Source: Stenotrophomonas bentonitica
GTDB taxonomy: Bacteria; Pseudomonadota; Gammaproteobacteria; Xanthomonadales; Xanthomonadaceae
Direction: 5' to 3'
DNA: 64,000 nucleotides
NCBI RefSeq assembly: GCF_002887735.1
Contig: NZ_PKQP01000001.1
Location: 496,001 to 560,000, forward strand
Position numbers and translations under genes: made by a program. The notes below the pieces were generated by a model, which did not search any database, was not told where the DNA came from, and saw only the letters and a program-made list of their open reading frames with translations. Of this stretch, positions 15,849 to 26,007 are shown one piece after another (the first letter of the stretch is position 1; every line of letters starts with the position of its first letter).

Positions 15849-15927
15849 GCGCACAGTATGCGGCGATCGCGGCACCGCGGCCACGGCGTGCTTCTATACT
15901 GCCCGGCTGCCTTGCAAGGACGCCCCG

Positions 15928-16539
15928 ATGAAACCGCTCTTCCCCGCCCTGCTGCTGACCGTGCTGCCGTTGGGCGCGCTCGCCGCCTCGCCGCCCACGC
16001 CTGCACAGATCGAGGCGGCGGTGATGGCCATGGTCGAGGCGGAAAAGACGCCGGCCGCCTCTACCCAGGATCTGCTGCTGCAGTCGATGTTCACCCCTCG
16101 CCGGTTCGAACATGGCCCGTGCTGGACAAGCACCACGCTCGCCGGTGCATACGACTGCCTGGTCGGCATGGAGATCGGCCTCAAGAACCGCTACCGCATG
16201 CTGCGCTTCGTTCCGCAGGGCATGGGCTGGGCGATGCAGCGCGCCGATGTCGACGCGCCGGTGCCCCCGCGCGAACGTGTCCGCGAGCTGCTCAATGCGC
16301 AGCTTGATCGCCGTGCTGCGTCCATCGACGATGCCGCCACCCGCGAGGAACTGCGCGCGTTCCAGCAACGCCTGCAGATCTTCGCGATCGACGACTGCGA
16401 ACTGCGCAGCACCGAGGCGCCGGAGATCCGCTGCACTGTCACCGCCGGGGATGCGACCGAGCGCGGCACCGAACCGCAGACCTATGTGTTCGACGCACAC
16501 GGCCAGTGGCAGAACGCCGCGCCCGGGGACGGGCGCTGA
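15928..16539 (+). CDS. Secreted protein of unknown function
   Basis: A 203-residue product with a clear Sec signal peptide (MKPLFPALLLTVLPLGALAA, cleavage near residue 20). The mature region is mixed helix and strand with four Cys (in GPCWTSTTLAGAYDCLVG, DDCEL and EIRCTV), suggesting two disulfides and a periplasmic location. AAGGA lies 7 bases before the ATG. I recognise no domain. It converges with rlmD, the two stop codons being directly adjacent. Confidence 0.75.
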   Translation: MKPLFPALLLTVLPLGALAASPPTPAQIEAAVMAMVEAEKTPAASTQDLLLQSMFTPRRFEHGPCWTSTTLAGAYDCLVGMEIGLKNRYRMLRFVPQGMGWAMQRADVDAPVPPRERVRELLNAQLDRRAASIDDAATREELRAFQQRLQIFAIDDCELRSTEAPEIRCTVTAGDATERGTEPQTYVFDAHGQWQNAAPGDGR

Positions 16540-17874
16540 TCAGCGCTTTTCGAACACCGCGATGCTTTCCACGTGCGCGGTGTGCGGGAACATGTCCATC
16601 GCGCCGGCCGAGACCAGGGTGAAGCCCTGCTCGTTGACCAGGTAGCCGGCATCGCGCGCCAGCGAGCCCGGATGGCAGCTCACGTAGACGATGCGCTTGA
16701 ACTGCTTCAGCGGCAGCTGCTGCAGCACTTCGATGGCGCCCGAGCGCGGCGGATCCAGCAGCAGCTTGTCAAAGCCCTGGCGCATCCACGAGGCCTGGCG
16801 CTGGTCCTGGGTCAGATCGGCGGCATGGAACTCGGCATTCTCCAGCCCGTTGCGCACCGCGTTCTCACGCGCACGCGCCACCAGGCCGGCATCACCCTCC
16901 ACGCCGACCACGTTGCGCACGGTGCGCGCCAGCGGCAGGGTAAAATTGCCCAGCCCGCAGAACAGATCGAGCACGCGCTCGTCCGGACCGGCATCGAGCA
17001 GGGCCAGCGCGTGCGCGATCATCTGCACGTTGAGCTTGGCATTGACCTGGATGAAATCCAGCGGGCGGAACGCCAGCTCGACATCCCACGGCGCCAGCTT
17101 GAACGACAACGGCACCTCGGCCGGCCACAGCGGCTGCACCGACTCCACGCCACCGGGCTGCAGCGAGATCGCAAAACCGTGTGCCTGCCCGAAGGCGATC
17201 CACGCGGCACGGTCGGCATCGCTGAGCGGCTGCATGTGGCGGATGGTCAGCATGATCGCGTCATCGCCGGCGATGAATTCGATCTGGGGAATGTCGCGTT
17301 TGCCGTCCAGGGTCTCGATGAACTCGGAGAGCACGCCGACCTTCATCCCGATTTCCGGAATGACGGTCAGGCACTGGCTCAGGTCCGCGACGAAACGCGG
17401 GTCCAGCTCGCGGAAGCCGACCAGGGTCTTGTCCTTCTTCTCGACGCGACGCACCGAGAAGCGGCCTTTGCGGCGGTAGCCCCAGCTGTCGCCCACCAGC
17501 GGCGGCAGCACCGTGCCCGGGGTGACGTGGCCGATCCGGGTCAGGTTGTCGATCAGCACCCGCTGCTTGGCCACGATCTGCTGCGACTCTTCCAGGTGCT
17601 GCAGCACGCAGCCGGCACAGACGCCGAAATGCGGGCAGCGCGGGGTCACCCGCTGCGGCGAGGCCTGTACGACCTCGATGGTCCGGGCTTCATCGAAATG
17701 ACGATTGCGCGCGGTCGGCTCGGCGGTCACCACCTCACCGGGCAGCGCGCCGGTGATGAAGGTGACCTTGCCACCCTCGCCGTCGCGGCGGGCAACGCCA
17801 CGGCCGTCATGGCTGAGGTCGAGGATGTCGGTCTGGAAGGGAGTACGGTCGAGGCGGGAGCGGGTTCGGGCCAC
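16540..17874 (-). CDS. rlmD: 23S rRNA (uracil-1939-C5)-methyltransferase RlmD
   Basis: The 444-residue product has a TRAM domain (DILDLSHDGRGVARRDGEGG), the 4Fe-4S ligands in CPHFGVCAGCVLQH, the SAM-binding motif LDLFCGLGNFTLPLA and the catalytic Cys in YVSCHPGSLARD. It methylates U1939 of 23S rRNA with S-adenosylmethionine. I chose the GTG at 17874 because the family N-terminus reads MARTRSRLDRTPFQT; an in-frame TTG at 17895 would add seven residues. It is divergent from the receiver-Hpt gene. Confidence 0.94.
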   Translation of the reverse strand: MARTRSRLDRTPFQTDILDLSHDGRGVARRDGEGGKVTFITGALPGEVVTAEPTARNRHFDEARTIEVVQASPQRVTPRCPHFGVCAGCVLQHLEESQQIVAKQRVLIDNLTRIGHVTPGTVLPPLVGDSWGYRRKGRFSVRRVEKKDKTLVGFRELDPRFVADLSQCLTVIPEIGMKVGVLSEFIETLDGKRDIPQIEFIAGDDAIMLTIRHMQPLSDADRAAWIAFGQAHGFAISLQPGGVESVQPLWPAEVPLSFKLAPWDVELAFRPLDFIQVNAKLNVQMIAHALALLDAGPDERVLDLFCGLGNFTLPLARTVRNVVGVEGDAGLVARARENAVRNGLENAEFHAADLTQDQRQASWMRQGFDKLLLDPPRSGAIEVLQQLPLKQFKRIVYVSCHPGSLARDAGYLVNEQGFTLVSAGAMDMFPHTAHVESIAVFEKR

Positions 17875-18011
17875 GTGGCAACAGGCTGCGGGCAAAAAGG
17901 GTGCGTATTGTCGCAGATACCAACTGCCAACTGACTTGCCGCCCGCTGAAACCGCTTGCAGGCGGGGACTTCGCGTTTAATATGGGCGCAGCTGACATGG
18001 AGGCAGCCCCA

Positions 18012-18746
18012 ATGCAGATGACCCCGAGGGATCCCATGCCCCGATTCCTGCTCGTCGAGGACGACACCATCAGCCGCGGCTTCTTCAAGGCCGCGCTGGA
18101 AACCCTGCCGGCGCAGGTGGATACCGCCGATTCCCTGGCCACGGCCATGGACCGCGCCCGTGGCAACCAACATGATCTGTGGCTGATCGACGTCAACCTG
18201 CCCGACGGTAACGGCACGCAACTGCTGCAGGAGCTGCGCCGCTCGCGGCCGGACACGCCGGCATTGGCACATACCGCCGATGGCGACACCTCGATCCATT
18301 CGCGGCTGCGCGATGCCGGCTTTAGTGAAACCCTGGTCAAACCGCTGAGCCGTGAGCACCTGCTCAAGGCCGTCCGCCGCGCGTTGGTGCATACCGCTGG
18401 CAGCCTGTCCACCCCGGTGCTTGCCGACGCCGAGGACGCGGAGGGCGAGCGCCAGGACTGGGACGAAACCACGGCCCTGGCCGCGCTGAACGGGCAGCGC
18501 CACCACCTCATCGCGTTGCGCGAGCTGTTCCTGGCCGAGTTGCCCGGGGTTCGCGACGCGGTGGCCCAGGCCCTGCGCGAGGACGATGTGCGGGCCCTGC
18601 GCGGCCAGCTGCATCGGCTGCAGGCCAGCTGCGGATTTGTCGGCGCCGCGCGCCTGGCCCGGGCGGTCCGCCAGCTGCACCAGGCCCCGGACTCCACCGG
18701 GGCGCAGAGCCGCTTTCGCGTGGCGGTCGACGCCCTGCTGCAGTGA
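18012..18746 (+). CDS. Receiver-Hpt phosphorelay protein (orphan)
   Basis: The 244-residue product has an N-terminal receiver domain (about 10-125; acidic pair in LLVEDD, phospho-acceptor Asp60 in LIDVNLPDGNG, Lys110 in ETLVKPLS) joined to a C-terminal Hpt domain with His201 in GQLHRLQASCGFVGA. No DNA-binding or output domain follows, so it should pass phosphate within a multistep relay from a hybrid kinase that is not encoded nearby. The start is uncertain: 18012 has GGAGG 8 bases upstream; 18036 (MPRFLLVEDD) has GAGGGA and would remove eight residues; 17998 is also possible. Confidence 0.82.
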   Translation: MQMTPRDPMPRFLLVEDDTISRGFFKAALETLPAQVDTADSLATAMDRARGNQHDLWLIDVNLPDGNGTQLLQELRRSRPDTPALAHTADGDTSIHSRLRDAGFSETLVKPLSREHLLKAVRRALVHTAGSLSTPVLADAEDAEGERQDWDETTALAALNGQRHHLIALRELFLAELPGVRDAVAQALREDDVRALRGQLHRLQASCGFVGAARLARAVRQLHQAPDSTGAQSRFRVAVDALLQ

Positions 18747-18816
18747 GCACGGGCGGCAGCGCGTGCAGCGTTGCCGCGTGAGTCCCCCCCGCAACGGCGC
18801 CGCGGGCCGCCTGCGC

Positions 18817-19542
18817 TCAGGTGCCCCGTCGCGCCAGGTCCTCCAGCATTTCCCAGGATTTCAGCCCTCGCCCGCCCAGATGGTGCATCAGCACTGCGCG
18901 CATCGGCCGGCGCAGGCTGCCCAGATCCTCGGGCCCGGGCAGTTCATCGGCGGCCAGCGCCAGCAACGCACTGCCGGTCGCGGTGCCACGGCGCTGATCC
19001 ACACCGCGGTCGCTGAGCAGCCGGCGCGGCCCCTCCTGCGGGTCCAGCTCATACCGTGCGGCCGGGTCGACCGGCTCCTCATCGCTGCCGTGCAGCAGAT
19101 CGAAGCCGAAGCCCAGGGCCTCCAGCAGGTCGCGCTCGAAACGGCGCAGGGTCCAGGCCAGCGGCTCGCCATCGCGCAGCCGTGCGCGGACCTGCGCGTA
19201 ATGGTCGTAAAGCTCGGGCAGCGGGTCCTGGCGGGGCGCCAGCCGCATCAGCAGTTCGTTGATGTAGAACCCGGCCAGCATCGCCTGGCCGGTCAGGCGT
19301 GGCGCAGCGTCCAGGGCCTCGGCCCCGCGCAGCTGGGCCAGCTCGCCCCGCTGCACGGCGGTCAGGCGGATCCACTGCAATGGCTGCAGGGCCGCGCGCA
19401 GCGCCTGGCTGCGCGGGCTGGATACGCCTCGGGCAAGCACCCCGATCCGGCCGTACTGCTCGGTCAGCACCTCCACGAGCAGACTGGTTTCCCGCCACGG
19501 GCGGGCGTGGAGCACGAACGCCGGCTCATCCTCGATGCGCAT
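18817..19542 (-). CDS. recO: DNA repair protein RecO
   Basis: The 241-residue product begins [20 protein letters not shown], the RecO N-terminal OB fold, followed by the helical domain ([13 protein letters not shown]). RecO loads RecA on SSB-coated single-stranded DNA with RecR in the gap-repair pathway. It is the last gene of the lepA-lepB-DUF4845-rnc-era-recO run, 31 bases after era, an arrangement common in proteobacteria. The zinc-binding Cys cluster found in some RecO proteins is absent, as in many gammaproteobacterial members. Confidence 0.93.
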   Translation of the reverse strand: MRIEDEPAFVLHARPWRETSLLVEVLTEQYGRIGVLARGVSSPRSQALRAALQPLQWIRLTAVQRGELAQLRGAEALDAAPRLTGQAMLAGFYINELLMRLAPRQDPLPELYDHYAQVRARLRDGEPLAWTLRRFERDLLEALGFGFDLLHGSDEEPVDPAARYELDPQEGPRRLLSDRGVDQRRGTATGSALLALAADELPGPEDLGSLRRPMRAVLMHHLGGRGLKSWEMLEDLARRGT

Positions 19543-19573
19543 GGTTCAACCGCCCGGGGTTGGAGGGGCCGGC

Positions 19574-20470
19574 TTATTCGTAGCCGAACGCCTTGAGCGC
19601 GGCTTCATCGTCGGACCAGCCTTCGCGCACCCGGACCCAGGTTTCCAGGAAGACCTTGGCGCCGAACAGACGTTCCATCTGCAGGCGGGATTTGGCGCCG
19701 ATCTCCTTCAGGCGGGTGCCGGCCTTGCCGATCACGATCGCCTTCTGGCCTTCGCGCTCGACCCAGATCACCGCACCGATGCGCAGCAGGTTGCCATCTT
19801 CGACGAAGCGCTCGATCTCGACCGTGGTCGCATACGGCAGTTCTTCGCCGAGCTGGCGCATCAGCTGCTCGCGCACCAGCTCACCGGCGAGGAAGCGCTG
19901 GCTGCGGTCGGTGATCTCGTCCTCGCCGAACATCGGCGGGGCTTCCGGCAACAGCTTCATCAGGTCGCGGACCAGCGATTCCAGGCCATTGCGCTTCTGC
20001 GCCGAGATCGGGTGCACCGCGGCGAACGTGCGGCCCTCGGTGACCTGCTGCAGGAACGGCAGCAGGGCGCCCTTGTCCTTGAGCCGGTCGATCTTGTTGA
20101 CCACCAGCACCACCGGGATCCCCGAGTCGCTGAGCACGTTGAAGGCCAGCGTGTCTTCCTCGTCCCAGCGGCCGGCTTCGATCACCAGCATGCCGGCGTC
20201 CACGCCCTCGAGCGAGCCGCGCGCGGCGCGGTTCATCACCCGGTTCATGGCGCGCTTCTGCGCACGGTGCAGGCCGGGGGTGTCGACCAGCACGATCTGC
20301 CCTTCCGGGTAGCTGGCAATGCCGAGCAGCCGGTGCCGCGTGGTCTGCGGCCGGTTTGAGACGATACTGACCTTGGCGCCCACCAGGGCGTTGGTCAGGG
20401 TGGATTTGCCGACGTTGGGGCGACCGATGACGGCCACGCTGCCGGAACGATGGGGGGTTGCTTCGTTCAC
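19574..20470 (-). CDS. era: GTPase Era
   Basis: The 298-residue product has the G1 loop [10 protein letters not shown]3 DTPGL, G4 NKID and a C-terminal KH RNA-binding domain (about 210-298, with [14 protein letters not shown]). Era binds the 3' end of 16S rRNA and is essential for 30S assembly. Its ATG overlaps the rnc stop by 4 bases, so the two are translationally coupled. Confidence 0.97.
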   Translation of the reverse strand: MNEATPHRSGSVAVIGRPNVGKSTLTNALVGAKVSIVSNRPQTTRHRLLGIASYPEGQIVLVDTPGLHRAQKRAMNRVMNRAARGSLEGVDAGMLVIEAGRWDEEDTLAFNVLSDSGIPVVLVVNKIDRLKDKGALLPFLQQVTEGRTFAAVHPISAQKRNGLESLVRDLMKLLPEAPPMFGEDEITDRSQRFLAGELVREQLMRQLGEELPYATTVEIERFVEDGNLLRIGAVIWVEREGQKAIVIGKAGTRLKEIGAKSRLQMERLFGAKVFLETWVRVREGWSDDEAALKAFGYE

Positions 20471-21147
20471 TTGGAATCCAGTTGCTCGAGGGCGGCGGCA
20501 GCCGCCTGTTGTTCGGCCAGCCGTCGCGAGGCACCTTCGCCTTCGGTGCTGACAGCGGGGTCGGTTACGCCGCAGCGTACCCGGAAGGTCTTGGCGTGAT
20601 CGTCACCCGATTCTGACACCAGCTCGTACAGGGGCAATGCCTTCTGCCGCGCCTGCAGCCATTCCTGCAGTCGGGTCTTGGGGTCTTTCTCCGGCTTGCC
20701 GGTGGCCGGCAGGGCCTGCATCGAGGCGGTGAACCAGGGCAGCACCACGGTCCGGCAGGCGGCGAAGCCGGCATCGAGGTAGATCGCGGCGACGACCGCT
20801 TCCAGCGCATCGGCCAGGATGGAGTCGCGGCGATGGCCGCCGGTCTTCATCTCGCCCGGGCCCAGGATCAGGCGCTCGCCCAGGTGCAGCTCGCGCGCGA
20901 TCACCGCCAGCGCGCCCTCGCGCACCAGTTCGGCACGGGCGCGGGTCAGCGCGCCCTCGTCGGCCTTGGGCCAGCGTTCGTAGAGCGCCTGGGCCACCAT
21001 CATGTTGACGATGCTGTCGCCGAGGAATTCCAGCCGCTCATTGTTGGGCGTGCCGGCACTGCGATGCGTCAGCGCCTGCTGGAGCAGGCCCGGATCGTTG
21101 AAGGGGTGACCGATCAGGTCACCGCGTTGGAAGGTCTTAGTCGGCAC
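20467..21147 (-). CDS. rnc: Ribonuclease III
   Basis: The 226-residue product has the RNase III signature [13 protein letters not shown] in the catalytic domain (1-150) and a C-terminal double-stranded RNA-binding domain (about 155-226, ending [16 protein letters not shown]). It processes rRNA precursors and structured mRNAs. It starts 11 bases inside the DUF4845 gene and overlaps era by 4 bases. Confidence 0.97.
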   Translation of the reverse strand: MPTKTFQRGDLIGHPFNDPGLLQQALTHRSAGTPNNERLEFLGDSIVNMMVAQALYERWPKADEGALTRARAELVREGALAVIARELHLGERLILGPGEMKTGGHRRDSILADALEAVVAAIYLDAGFAACRTVVLPWFTASMQALPATGKPEKDPKTRLQEWLQARQKALPLYELVSESGDDHAKTFRVRCGVTDPAVSTEGEGASRRLAEQQAAAAALEQLDSK

Positions 21148-21520
21148 CGCGGAGAGTCAGATCCTGGTTGGTGTCAAATTTGCCCACCACGTCGAGATTG
21201 CCGATCAGCTCACGGCGCACTTCGTAGTTGACCTTCAAGTTCCAGCCGCCGTCGATGCGGTCGAACTTGATATCGGAGGGCTTGAGATTCTCGGAATAGC
21301 TCATGTGGATGCGCTTGAAGAACAGCTCCTGGACCCTGGCCGGCTCCATGTTGGCCACCCCCGGCTCTTTGGCCAGGCTCTTCAGCGCCGTGCGCACGGC
21401 GTAATACTCCTGGTACATCGGGAACAGCTTCATCCCGATGTACAGGAAGAAGGCGACCACGATCAGGACCACCAGGAACGAGGTCAAGGTGATGCCGCGC
21501 TGCGATGTCATGTTCTTCAT
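21137..21520 (-). CDS. DUF4845 membrane protein
   Basis: The 127-residue product has one membrane segment near the N-terminus ([20 protein letters not shown], about residues 11-30) with a short cytoplasmic head resembling type IV pilin-like N-termini, and a small extracytoplasmic domain. This is the DUF4845 protein found between lepB and rnc in gamma- and betaproteobacteria; its role is unknown. The start at 21520 has GGGGAGAA about 6 bases upstream. It overlaps rnc by 11 bases. Confidence 0.88.
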   Translation of the reverse strand: MKNMTSQRGITLTSFLVVLIVVAFFLYIGMKLFPMYQEYYAVRTALKSLAKEPGVANMEPARVQELFFKRIHMSYSENLKPSDIKFDRIDGGWNLKVNYEVRRELIGNLDVVGKFDTNQDLTLRGAD

Positions 21521-21552
21521 TGCGTTCTCCCCAGATACGCGTGTGCCATCAA

Positions 21553-22347
21553 TCAATGGATACCCGTGCCGATCCGCGACGGCTCGAAACCGTCCTTGCA
21601 GAACCAGCCCGAGCAGTTCAGCCAGATCAGGAAGGCCTTGCCGCGCAGGTTTTCCTCCGGCAGCAGGCCCCAGAAGCGGCCGTCGTCGCTGTTGTCGCGA
21701 TTGTCGCCCATCACCAGGTACTTGCCGGCCGGAACGGTCCACTGGCCTTCGCCGCGGGCGTAGTCGGTCTCCAGCACGGTATGGGTGCGGCCCGGCAGGT
21801 GCTCGACCAGCAGCGAGCTGCCCTCGCCCTGGCCGTTATGGCCGGCGTACAGGCCTTTGTTGTCGTATTTGACCGGCTCACCGTTGAGGATCAGGCCATT
21901 GCCCTGGAACTCGATCTGGTCGCCCGGCACGCCGATCACGCGCTTGATGAAGTTCTCACCCTTGGCCGGATCGTTGTCCGAGTGGCCCGGGAAGTGAAAC
22001 ACCACCACGTCGCCCCGCTTGGGCTCGCCGAACGGGATCACCTTGGCGTTGTTCAACGGCAGGCGCAGGCCGTAGGAGAACTTGTTGACCAGGATGAAAT
22101 CGCCGATCAGCAGGTTGGGCATCATCGAGCTGGACGGGATCTTGTACGGCTCGGCGATGAAGCTGCGCACCACCAGTACGATCGCCAGCACCGGGAAGAA
22201 CGCCCGGGCGTAATCGACCACCACCGGCTCGGTGTCCAGCAGGCCGGCGCGCTGGGCGCGGCGCTTGGCGAAGTACAGCTTTTCAGCCAGCAGGATCAGG
22301 CCCGAGGCCAACGTCAGTACGACCAGGAGGAACTCAAACAATTTCAT
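21553..22347 (-). CDS. lepB: Signal peptidase I
   Basis: The 264-residue membrane protease has two N-terminal membrane segments (about 4-22 and 47-63), the catalytic Ser in PSSSMMP (Ser74), the Lys-containing box FIKRVIGVPGDQI, and the conserved GDNRDNSDDGRFWG near the end. It removes signal peptides from exported proteins. It lies 100 bases after lepA, the usual order. Confidence 0.96.
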   Translation of the reverse strand: MKLFEFLLVVLTLASGLILLAEKLYFAKRRAQRAGLLDTEPVVVDYARAFFPVLAIVLVVRSFIAEPYKIPSSSMMPNLLIGDFILVNKFSYGLRLPLNNAKVIPFGEPKRGDVVVFHFPGHSDNDPAKGENFIKRVIGVPGDQIEFQGNGLILNGEPVKYDNKGLYAGHNGQGEGSSLLVEHLPGRTHTVLETDYARGEGQWTVPAGKYLVMGDNRDNSDDGRFWGLLPEENLRGKAFLIWLNCSGWFCKDGFEPSRIGTGIH

Positions 22348-22447
22348 GCAGTGTCCTTGGGAACGATTGCAGCGGTGTGGTGTGCCCCTGCGCGTCCGGC
22401 GACACCGATCCGGTGCCGCCCGCCGCTGCCGGGAAAGCCATCCGGCC

Positions 22448-24253
22448 TTACTTGTCCATCTGCAGCACGGCCAGGAAGGCTTCCTGCGGGATTTCCACGC
22501 GGCCGACCTGCTTCATGCGCTTCTTGCCTTCCTTCTGTTTCTCGAGCAGCTTCTTCTTGCGCGAAACGTCGCCACCATAGCACTTGGCCAGCACGTTCTT
22601 GCGCATCGCCTTGACCGTGGTGCGCGAGATGATCTGCGAGCCGACGGCGGCCTGGATGGCCACGTCGAACATCTGCCGCGGGATCAGTTCCTTCATCTTC
22701 TCGCACAGCTCGCGGCCGCGGCGATCGGCATGGCTGCGGTGCACGATCAGCGACAGCGCATCGACCTTGTCGCCGTTGATCAGCACGTCCACGCGGACGA
22801 ACGGACCGGCATCGAAGCGCACGAAGTGGTAGTCCAGCGAGGCATAGCCACGGCTGACCGACTTGAGCTTGTCGAAGAAGTCCAGCACCACCTCGGCCAT
22901 CGGCAGTTCGTAGCTGATCTGCACCTGGCTGCCCAGGTAGTTGATGCCAAGCTGGCTGCCGCGCTTTTCTTCGCACAGCTTGATGATGTTGCCGATGTAC
23001 TCCTCGGGGGTGAGCACGTTGGCGCGGATGATCGGCTCGCGGATCTCATCGACCTGGTTCACCGGCGGCAGCTTGGCCGGGTTGTCCATGTTGATGATGG
23101 TGCCGTCGGTCTTGAGCACTTCATAGACCACGGTCGGTGCGGTACTGATCAGGTCCAGGTTGTATTCGCGTTCCAGGCGCTCCTGCACGATTTCCATGTG
23201 CAGCATGCCCAGGAAGCCGCAGCGGAAGCCGAAGCCCATCGCCTCGGAGCTTTCCGGCTCGAAGCGCAGCGCGGCATCGTTCAGGCGCAGCTTGTCCAGC
23301 GCTTCGCGCAGGTCCGGATAATCCTCGGCATCGACCGGGAACAGGCCGGCGAACACGCGCGGCTGCATTTCCTGGAAGCCCGGCAGCGGCTTGGCGGCCG
23401 GGTCGGCGGCCATGGTCAGGGTGTCGCCGACCGGCGCGCCGTGCACGTCCTTGATGCTGGCCGTGACCCAGCCCACTTCACCGGCGCGCAGGGCCGGCAG
23501 CACCTTGCGCTTGGGAGTGAACACGCCGACGTTGTCGACCTGGTGGTTGCGGCCGGTGGACATCACCTGCAGCTTGTCGCCCGCCTTGATCTGGCCCTGC
23601 ATCACGCGCACCAGCGAGACCACGCCCAGGTAGTTGTCGAACCACGAGTCGATGATCAGCGCCTGCAGCTTGTCGGTATCACGCGGCACCGGCGGCGGAA
23701 TGCGATGCACGATCGCCTCCAGCACGTCCTGCACGTTCAGGCCGGTCTTGGCACTGACCGGCACGGCATCGGTCGCGTCGATGCCGATCACGGCCTCGAT
23801 CTCGGCCTTGGCGCGCTCGATATCGGCGGTGGGCAGGTCGATCTTGTTGATCACCGGCACCACTTCCAGCCCCTGCTCAACGGCCGTGTAGCAGTTGGCG
23901 ACGGACTGCGCTTCCACGCCCTGGGCCGCATCGACCACCAGCAGCGCGCCTTCGCAGGCGGCCAGCGAGCGGCTGACTTCATAGGAGAAGTCGACATGCC
24001 CGGGGGTGTCGATGAAGTTCAGGTGGTAGGTCTGGCCGTCTTTGGCGACATACGGCAACGAGACCGACTGGGCCTTGATGGTGATGCCACGCTCGCGCTC
24101 GATCGGGTTCGAGTCGAGCACCTGCGCCTCCATCTCACGGGCCTGGAGGCCACCGCAAAGCTGGATGATGCGATCGGCCAGCGTGGACTTGCCGTGGTCG
24201 ACGTGGGCGATGATGGAGAAGTTGCGGATGAACCGCATCGAATCAGAAGACAT
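22448..24253 (-). CDS. lepA: Elongation factor 4 (LepA)
   Basis: The 601-residue product is a translational GTPase with G1 [11 protein letters not shown]3 DTPGHVDF, G4 NKIDLP and the LepA-specific C-terminal domain ([25 protein letters not shown]). It acts on stalled or misplaced ribosomes. ATG 24253 is used; an in-frame ATG five codons on has no better ribosome binding site. The 152 bases upstream hold the hairpin that follows mucD. Confidence 0.97.
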   Translation of the reverse strand: MSSDSMRFIRNFSIIAHVDHGKSTLADRIIQLCGGLQAREMEAQVLDSNPIERERGITIKAQSVSLPYVAKDGQTYHLNFIDTPGHVDFSYEVSRSLAACEGALLVVDAAQGVEAQSVANCYTAVEQGLEVVPVINKIDLPTADIERAKAEIEAVIGIDATDAVPVSAKTGLNVQDVLEAIVHRIPPPVPRDTDKLQALIIDSWFDNYLGVVSLVRVMQGQIKAGDKLQVMSTGRNHQVDNVGVFTPKRKVLPALRAGEVGWVTASIKDVHGAPVGDTLTMAADPAAKPLPGFQEMQPRVFAGLFPVDAEDYPDLREALDKLRLNDAALRFEPESSEAMGFGFRCGFLGMLHMEIVQERLEREYNLDLISTAPTVVYEVLKTDGTIINMDNPAKLPPVNQVDEIREPIIRANVLTPEEYIGNIIKLCEEKRGSQLGINYLGSQVQISYELPMAEVVLDFFDKLKSVSRGYASLDYHFVRFDAGPFVRVDVLINGDKVDALSLIVHRSHADRRGRELCEKMKELIPRQMFDVAIQAAVGSQIISRTTVKAMRKNVLAKCYGGDVSRKKKLLEKQKEGKKRMKQVGRVEIPQEAFLAVLQMDK

Positions 24254-24362
24254 AGGTGGCGGCGGCGCGTCGCGTCGTCAGGATGACTGCGGATTATCGC
24301 ATGGCCGGCCCGGTCCCGCGTGGGCCCGGCGGCGATTGTCGCCAACGGCCCCCTGGAAACGA

Positions 24363-24386
24363 CCGGGCCCGCCGAAGCGGGCCCGG
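24363..24386 (-). terminator. GC hairpin after mucD, possible terminator
   Basis: A perfect 10-bp stem (CCGGGCCCGC at 24363-24372 with GCGGGCCCGG at 24377-24386) and CGAA loop sits 20 bases after the mucD stop. On the minus strand only a weak T-run follows, so read-through into lepA is possible. Confidence 0.5.
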
Positions 24387-24405
24387 AAACACAGGCGGGG
24401 CGGGC

Positions 24406-25920
24406 TTACTGCCCGGCCTTGACCGCCACGAAGGCACTGTTGCCGTTGGCGCGGACCAGCAACATGACCACGTCACCCTTGCTGTAACCGCCCAGCGCCT
24501 TGTTCAGCGCGGCCACGGTGCCGACCGGGGTGCGGCCGACCTGCAGCACCACCAGCCCCGGCGACAGGCCTGCATCACGCGCCGACTGGCCGTTGACCCG
24601 GGTGATCCGCACGCCCTCGCCGGCCGCCAGGCCCAGCTGCTGGCGCTGCGCGGCGGTCAGATCGGCCACGTCCAGCCCCAGCAGGGCATTGGCGCCGGTC
24701 TCCGGCTTGGCCGCTTCCGCGGCCGGACGGGTGGCGCCGCGCTCGGCGTCTTCGGCCAGTTCGGTCAGGGTGGCGGTGATTTCCCGCTCCTTGCCGTCGC
24801 GCAGCACGCTCAGGCGGACCTTGCTCCCCGGCGGCAGCGCGCCGATGGCCGGCGGCAGATCACTGAAGGTATTGATCGGGCTGCCATTGACCGAGCGGAT
24901 CACGTCACCCGGTTCGATACCGGCCTTGAGCGCCGCGCTGCCCGCGACCACTTCGTTGACCAGCGCGCCGCGGCTGTCCGGCAGGCCCAGCCCTTGCGCC
25001 TTGAGGCTGTCGATCGGCCCGACGGCCGCGCCCAGCTGGCCCCGGCTGACCCGGCCGGTCTTCTTGATCTGTTCGACCGCGCCCATGGCCAGGTCGATCG
25101 GGATCGCGAAGCTGATGCCCATGTAGCCACCGGACGCGGAGAAGATCTGCGAGTTGATACCGACCACTTCGCCGCGGGTATTGAGCAACGGGCCACCGGA
25201 GTTGCCCTGGTTGATGGCCACGTCGGTCTGGATGAAGGGCACATAGCGCTGGTCCGGACCGCCGGTGCTGCGCCCCACCGCGCTGACCACGCCGGCGGTC
25301 ACTGAGTTGTCCAGCCCGAACGGCGAACCGATCGCGACCACCCACTGGCCCGGCTTGAGCGTATTGGAATCGCCCACGCGCACCGTCGGCAGGTTCTTGG
25401 CGTCGATCTTGAGCAGGGCGACGTCGTACTGCTGGTCGCTGCCCACCACCTTGGCGGTGAACTCGCGGCGATCGCCGAGCTTGACCTTCACTTCACTGGC
25501 ATCGGCAACGACGTGGTGATTGGTCAGCACGTAGCCATCGGCGGAGATGATGAAGCCCGAGCCCATGCCGCGGCCGCGGATGCTCGGCGTGCCGTCATCG
25601 GGGCCGTCGGCGCCCTGCCCCGGCATCTGGAAGTCCGGACCGAAGAAGCGGCGGAAGAATTCGGGCATGTCCTGGTCCGCCGGACCGGCCATGCGCGCCT
25701 GGCGATTGCTGCGCACGATGGTGGTCTCGACATTGACCACGCCCGGACCGACCTGTTCGACCAGGTTGGTGAAGTCAGGCAGACCGCTGACCAGCTGCGG
25801 CGCCGGCGCCCGCGGAGCGGCGGCCGCCGCGGTGGCCGGCGACGGCGACTGGGCGCAGGCCACCAGTGGGAGCGTCATGGCGATCAGCGCCAGGGCGTGG
25901 GTACGGATACGGGCGGTCAT
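24406..25920 (-). CDS. mucD: Periplasmic serine protease of the Do/DegP (MucD) family
   Basis: The 504-residue product has a signal peptide with a lipobox-like LVACAQ at residues 18-23, a trypsin-like domain with the triad in YVLTNHHVV (His), DVALLKID (Asp) and QGNSGGPLLN (Ser), and two PDZ domains (about 295-390 and 410-500). It degrades or refolds misfolded envelope proteins. Its place after rpoE and the anti-sigma gene matches the MucD arrangement, where it damps the sigma-E response. GGAGG lies 13 bases upstream. The leader contains an unusual C11-T7 run (25944-25961). Confidence 0.94.
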   Translation of the reverse strand: MTARIRTHALALIAMTLPLVACAQSPSPATAAAAAPRAPAPQLVSGLPDFTNLVEQVGPGVVNVETTIVRSNRQARMAGPADQDMPEFFRRFFGPDFQMPGQGADGPDDGTPSIRGRGMGSGFIISADGYVLTNHHVVADASEVKVKLGDRREFTAKVVGSDQQYDVALLKIDAKNLPTVRVGDSNTLKPGQWVVAIGSPFGLDNSVTAGVVSAVGRSTGGPDQRYVPFIQTDVAINQGNSGGPLLNTRGEVVGINSQIFSASGGYMGISFAIPIDLAMGAVEQIKKTGRVSRGQLGAAVGPIDSLKAQGLGLPDSRGALVNEVVAGSAALKAGIEPGDVIRSVNGSPINTFSDLPPAIGALPPGSKVRLSVLRDGKEREITATLTELAEDAERGATRPAAEAAKPETGANALLGLDVADLTAAQRQQLGLAAGEGVRITRVNGQSARDAGLSPGLVVLQVGRTPVGTVAALNKALGGYSKGDVVMLLVRANGNSAFVAVKAGQ

Positions 25921-25943
25921 CAGACACGAGCCTCCGGGTCAGG

Positions 25944-25961
25944 AAAAAAAGGGGGGGGGGG
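25944..25961. repeat. Homopolymer pair A7-G11 in the mucD leader
   Basis: Seven A followed by eleven G on the plus strand; read in the mucD direction this is C11-T7, about 25-40 bases before the start codon and outside any coding frame. It is the longest single-base run I saw in the window. Confidence 0.9.
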
Positions 25962-26007
25962 AACGCTCCGGCGCACGGGCCGGAGCGGAGCGTCGCCGCG
26001 ACGATGC

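Noticed and set aside
22232..24286. Plus-strand frame of 684 codons opposite lepA
   Set aside because: lepA is complete with all GTPase motifs; the antisense product is His/Leu/Asp-rich without domains.
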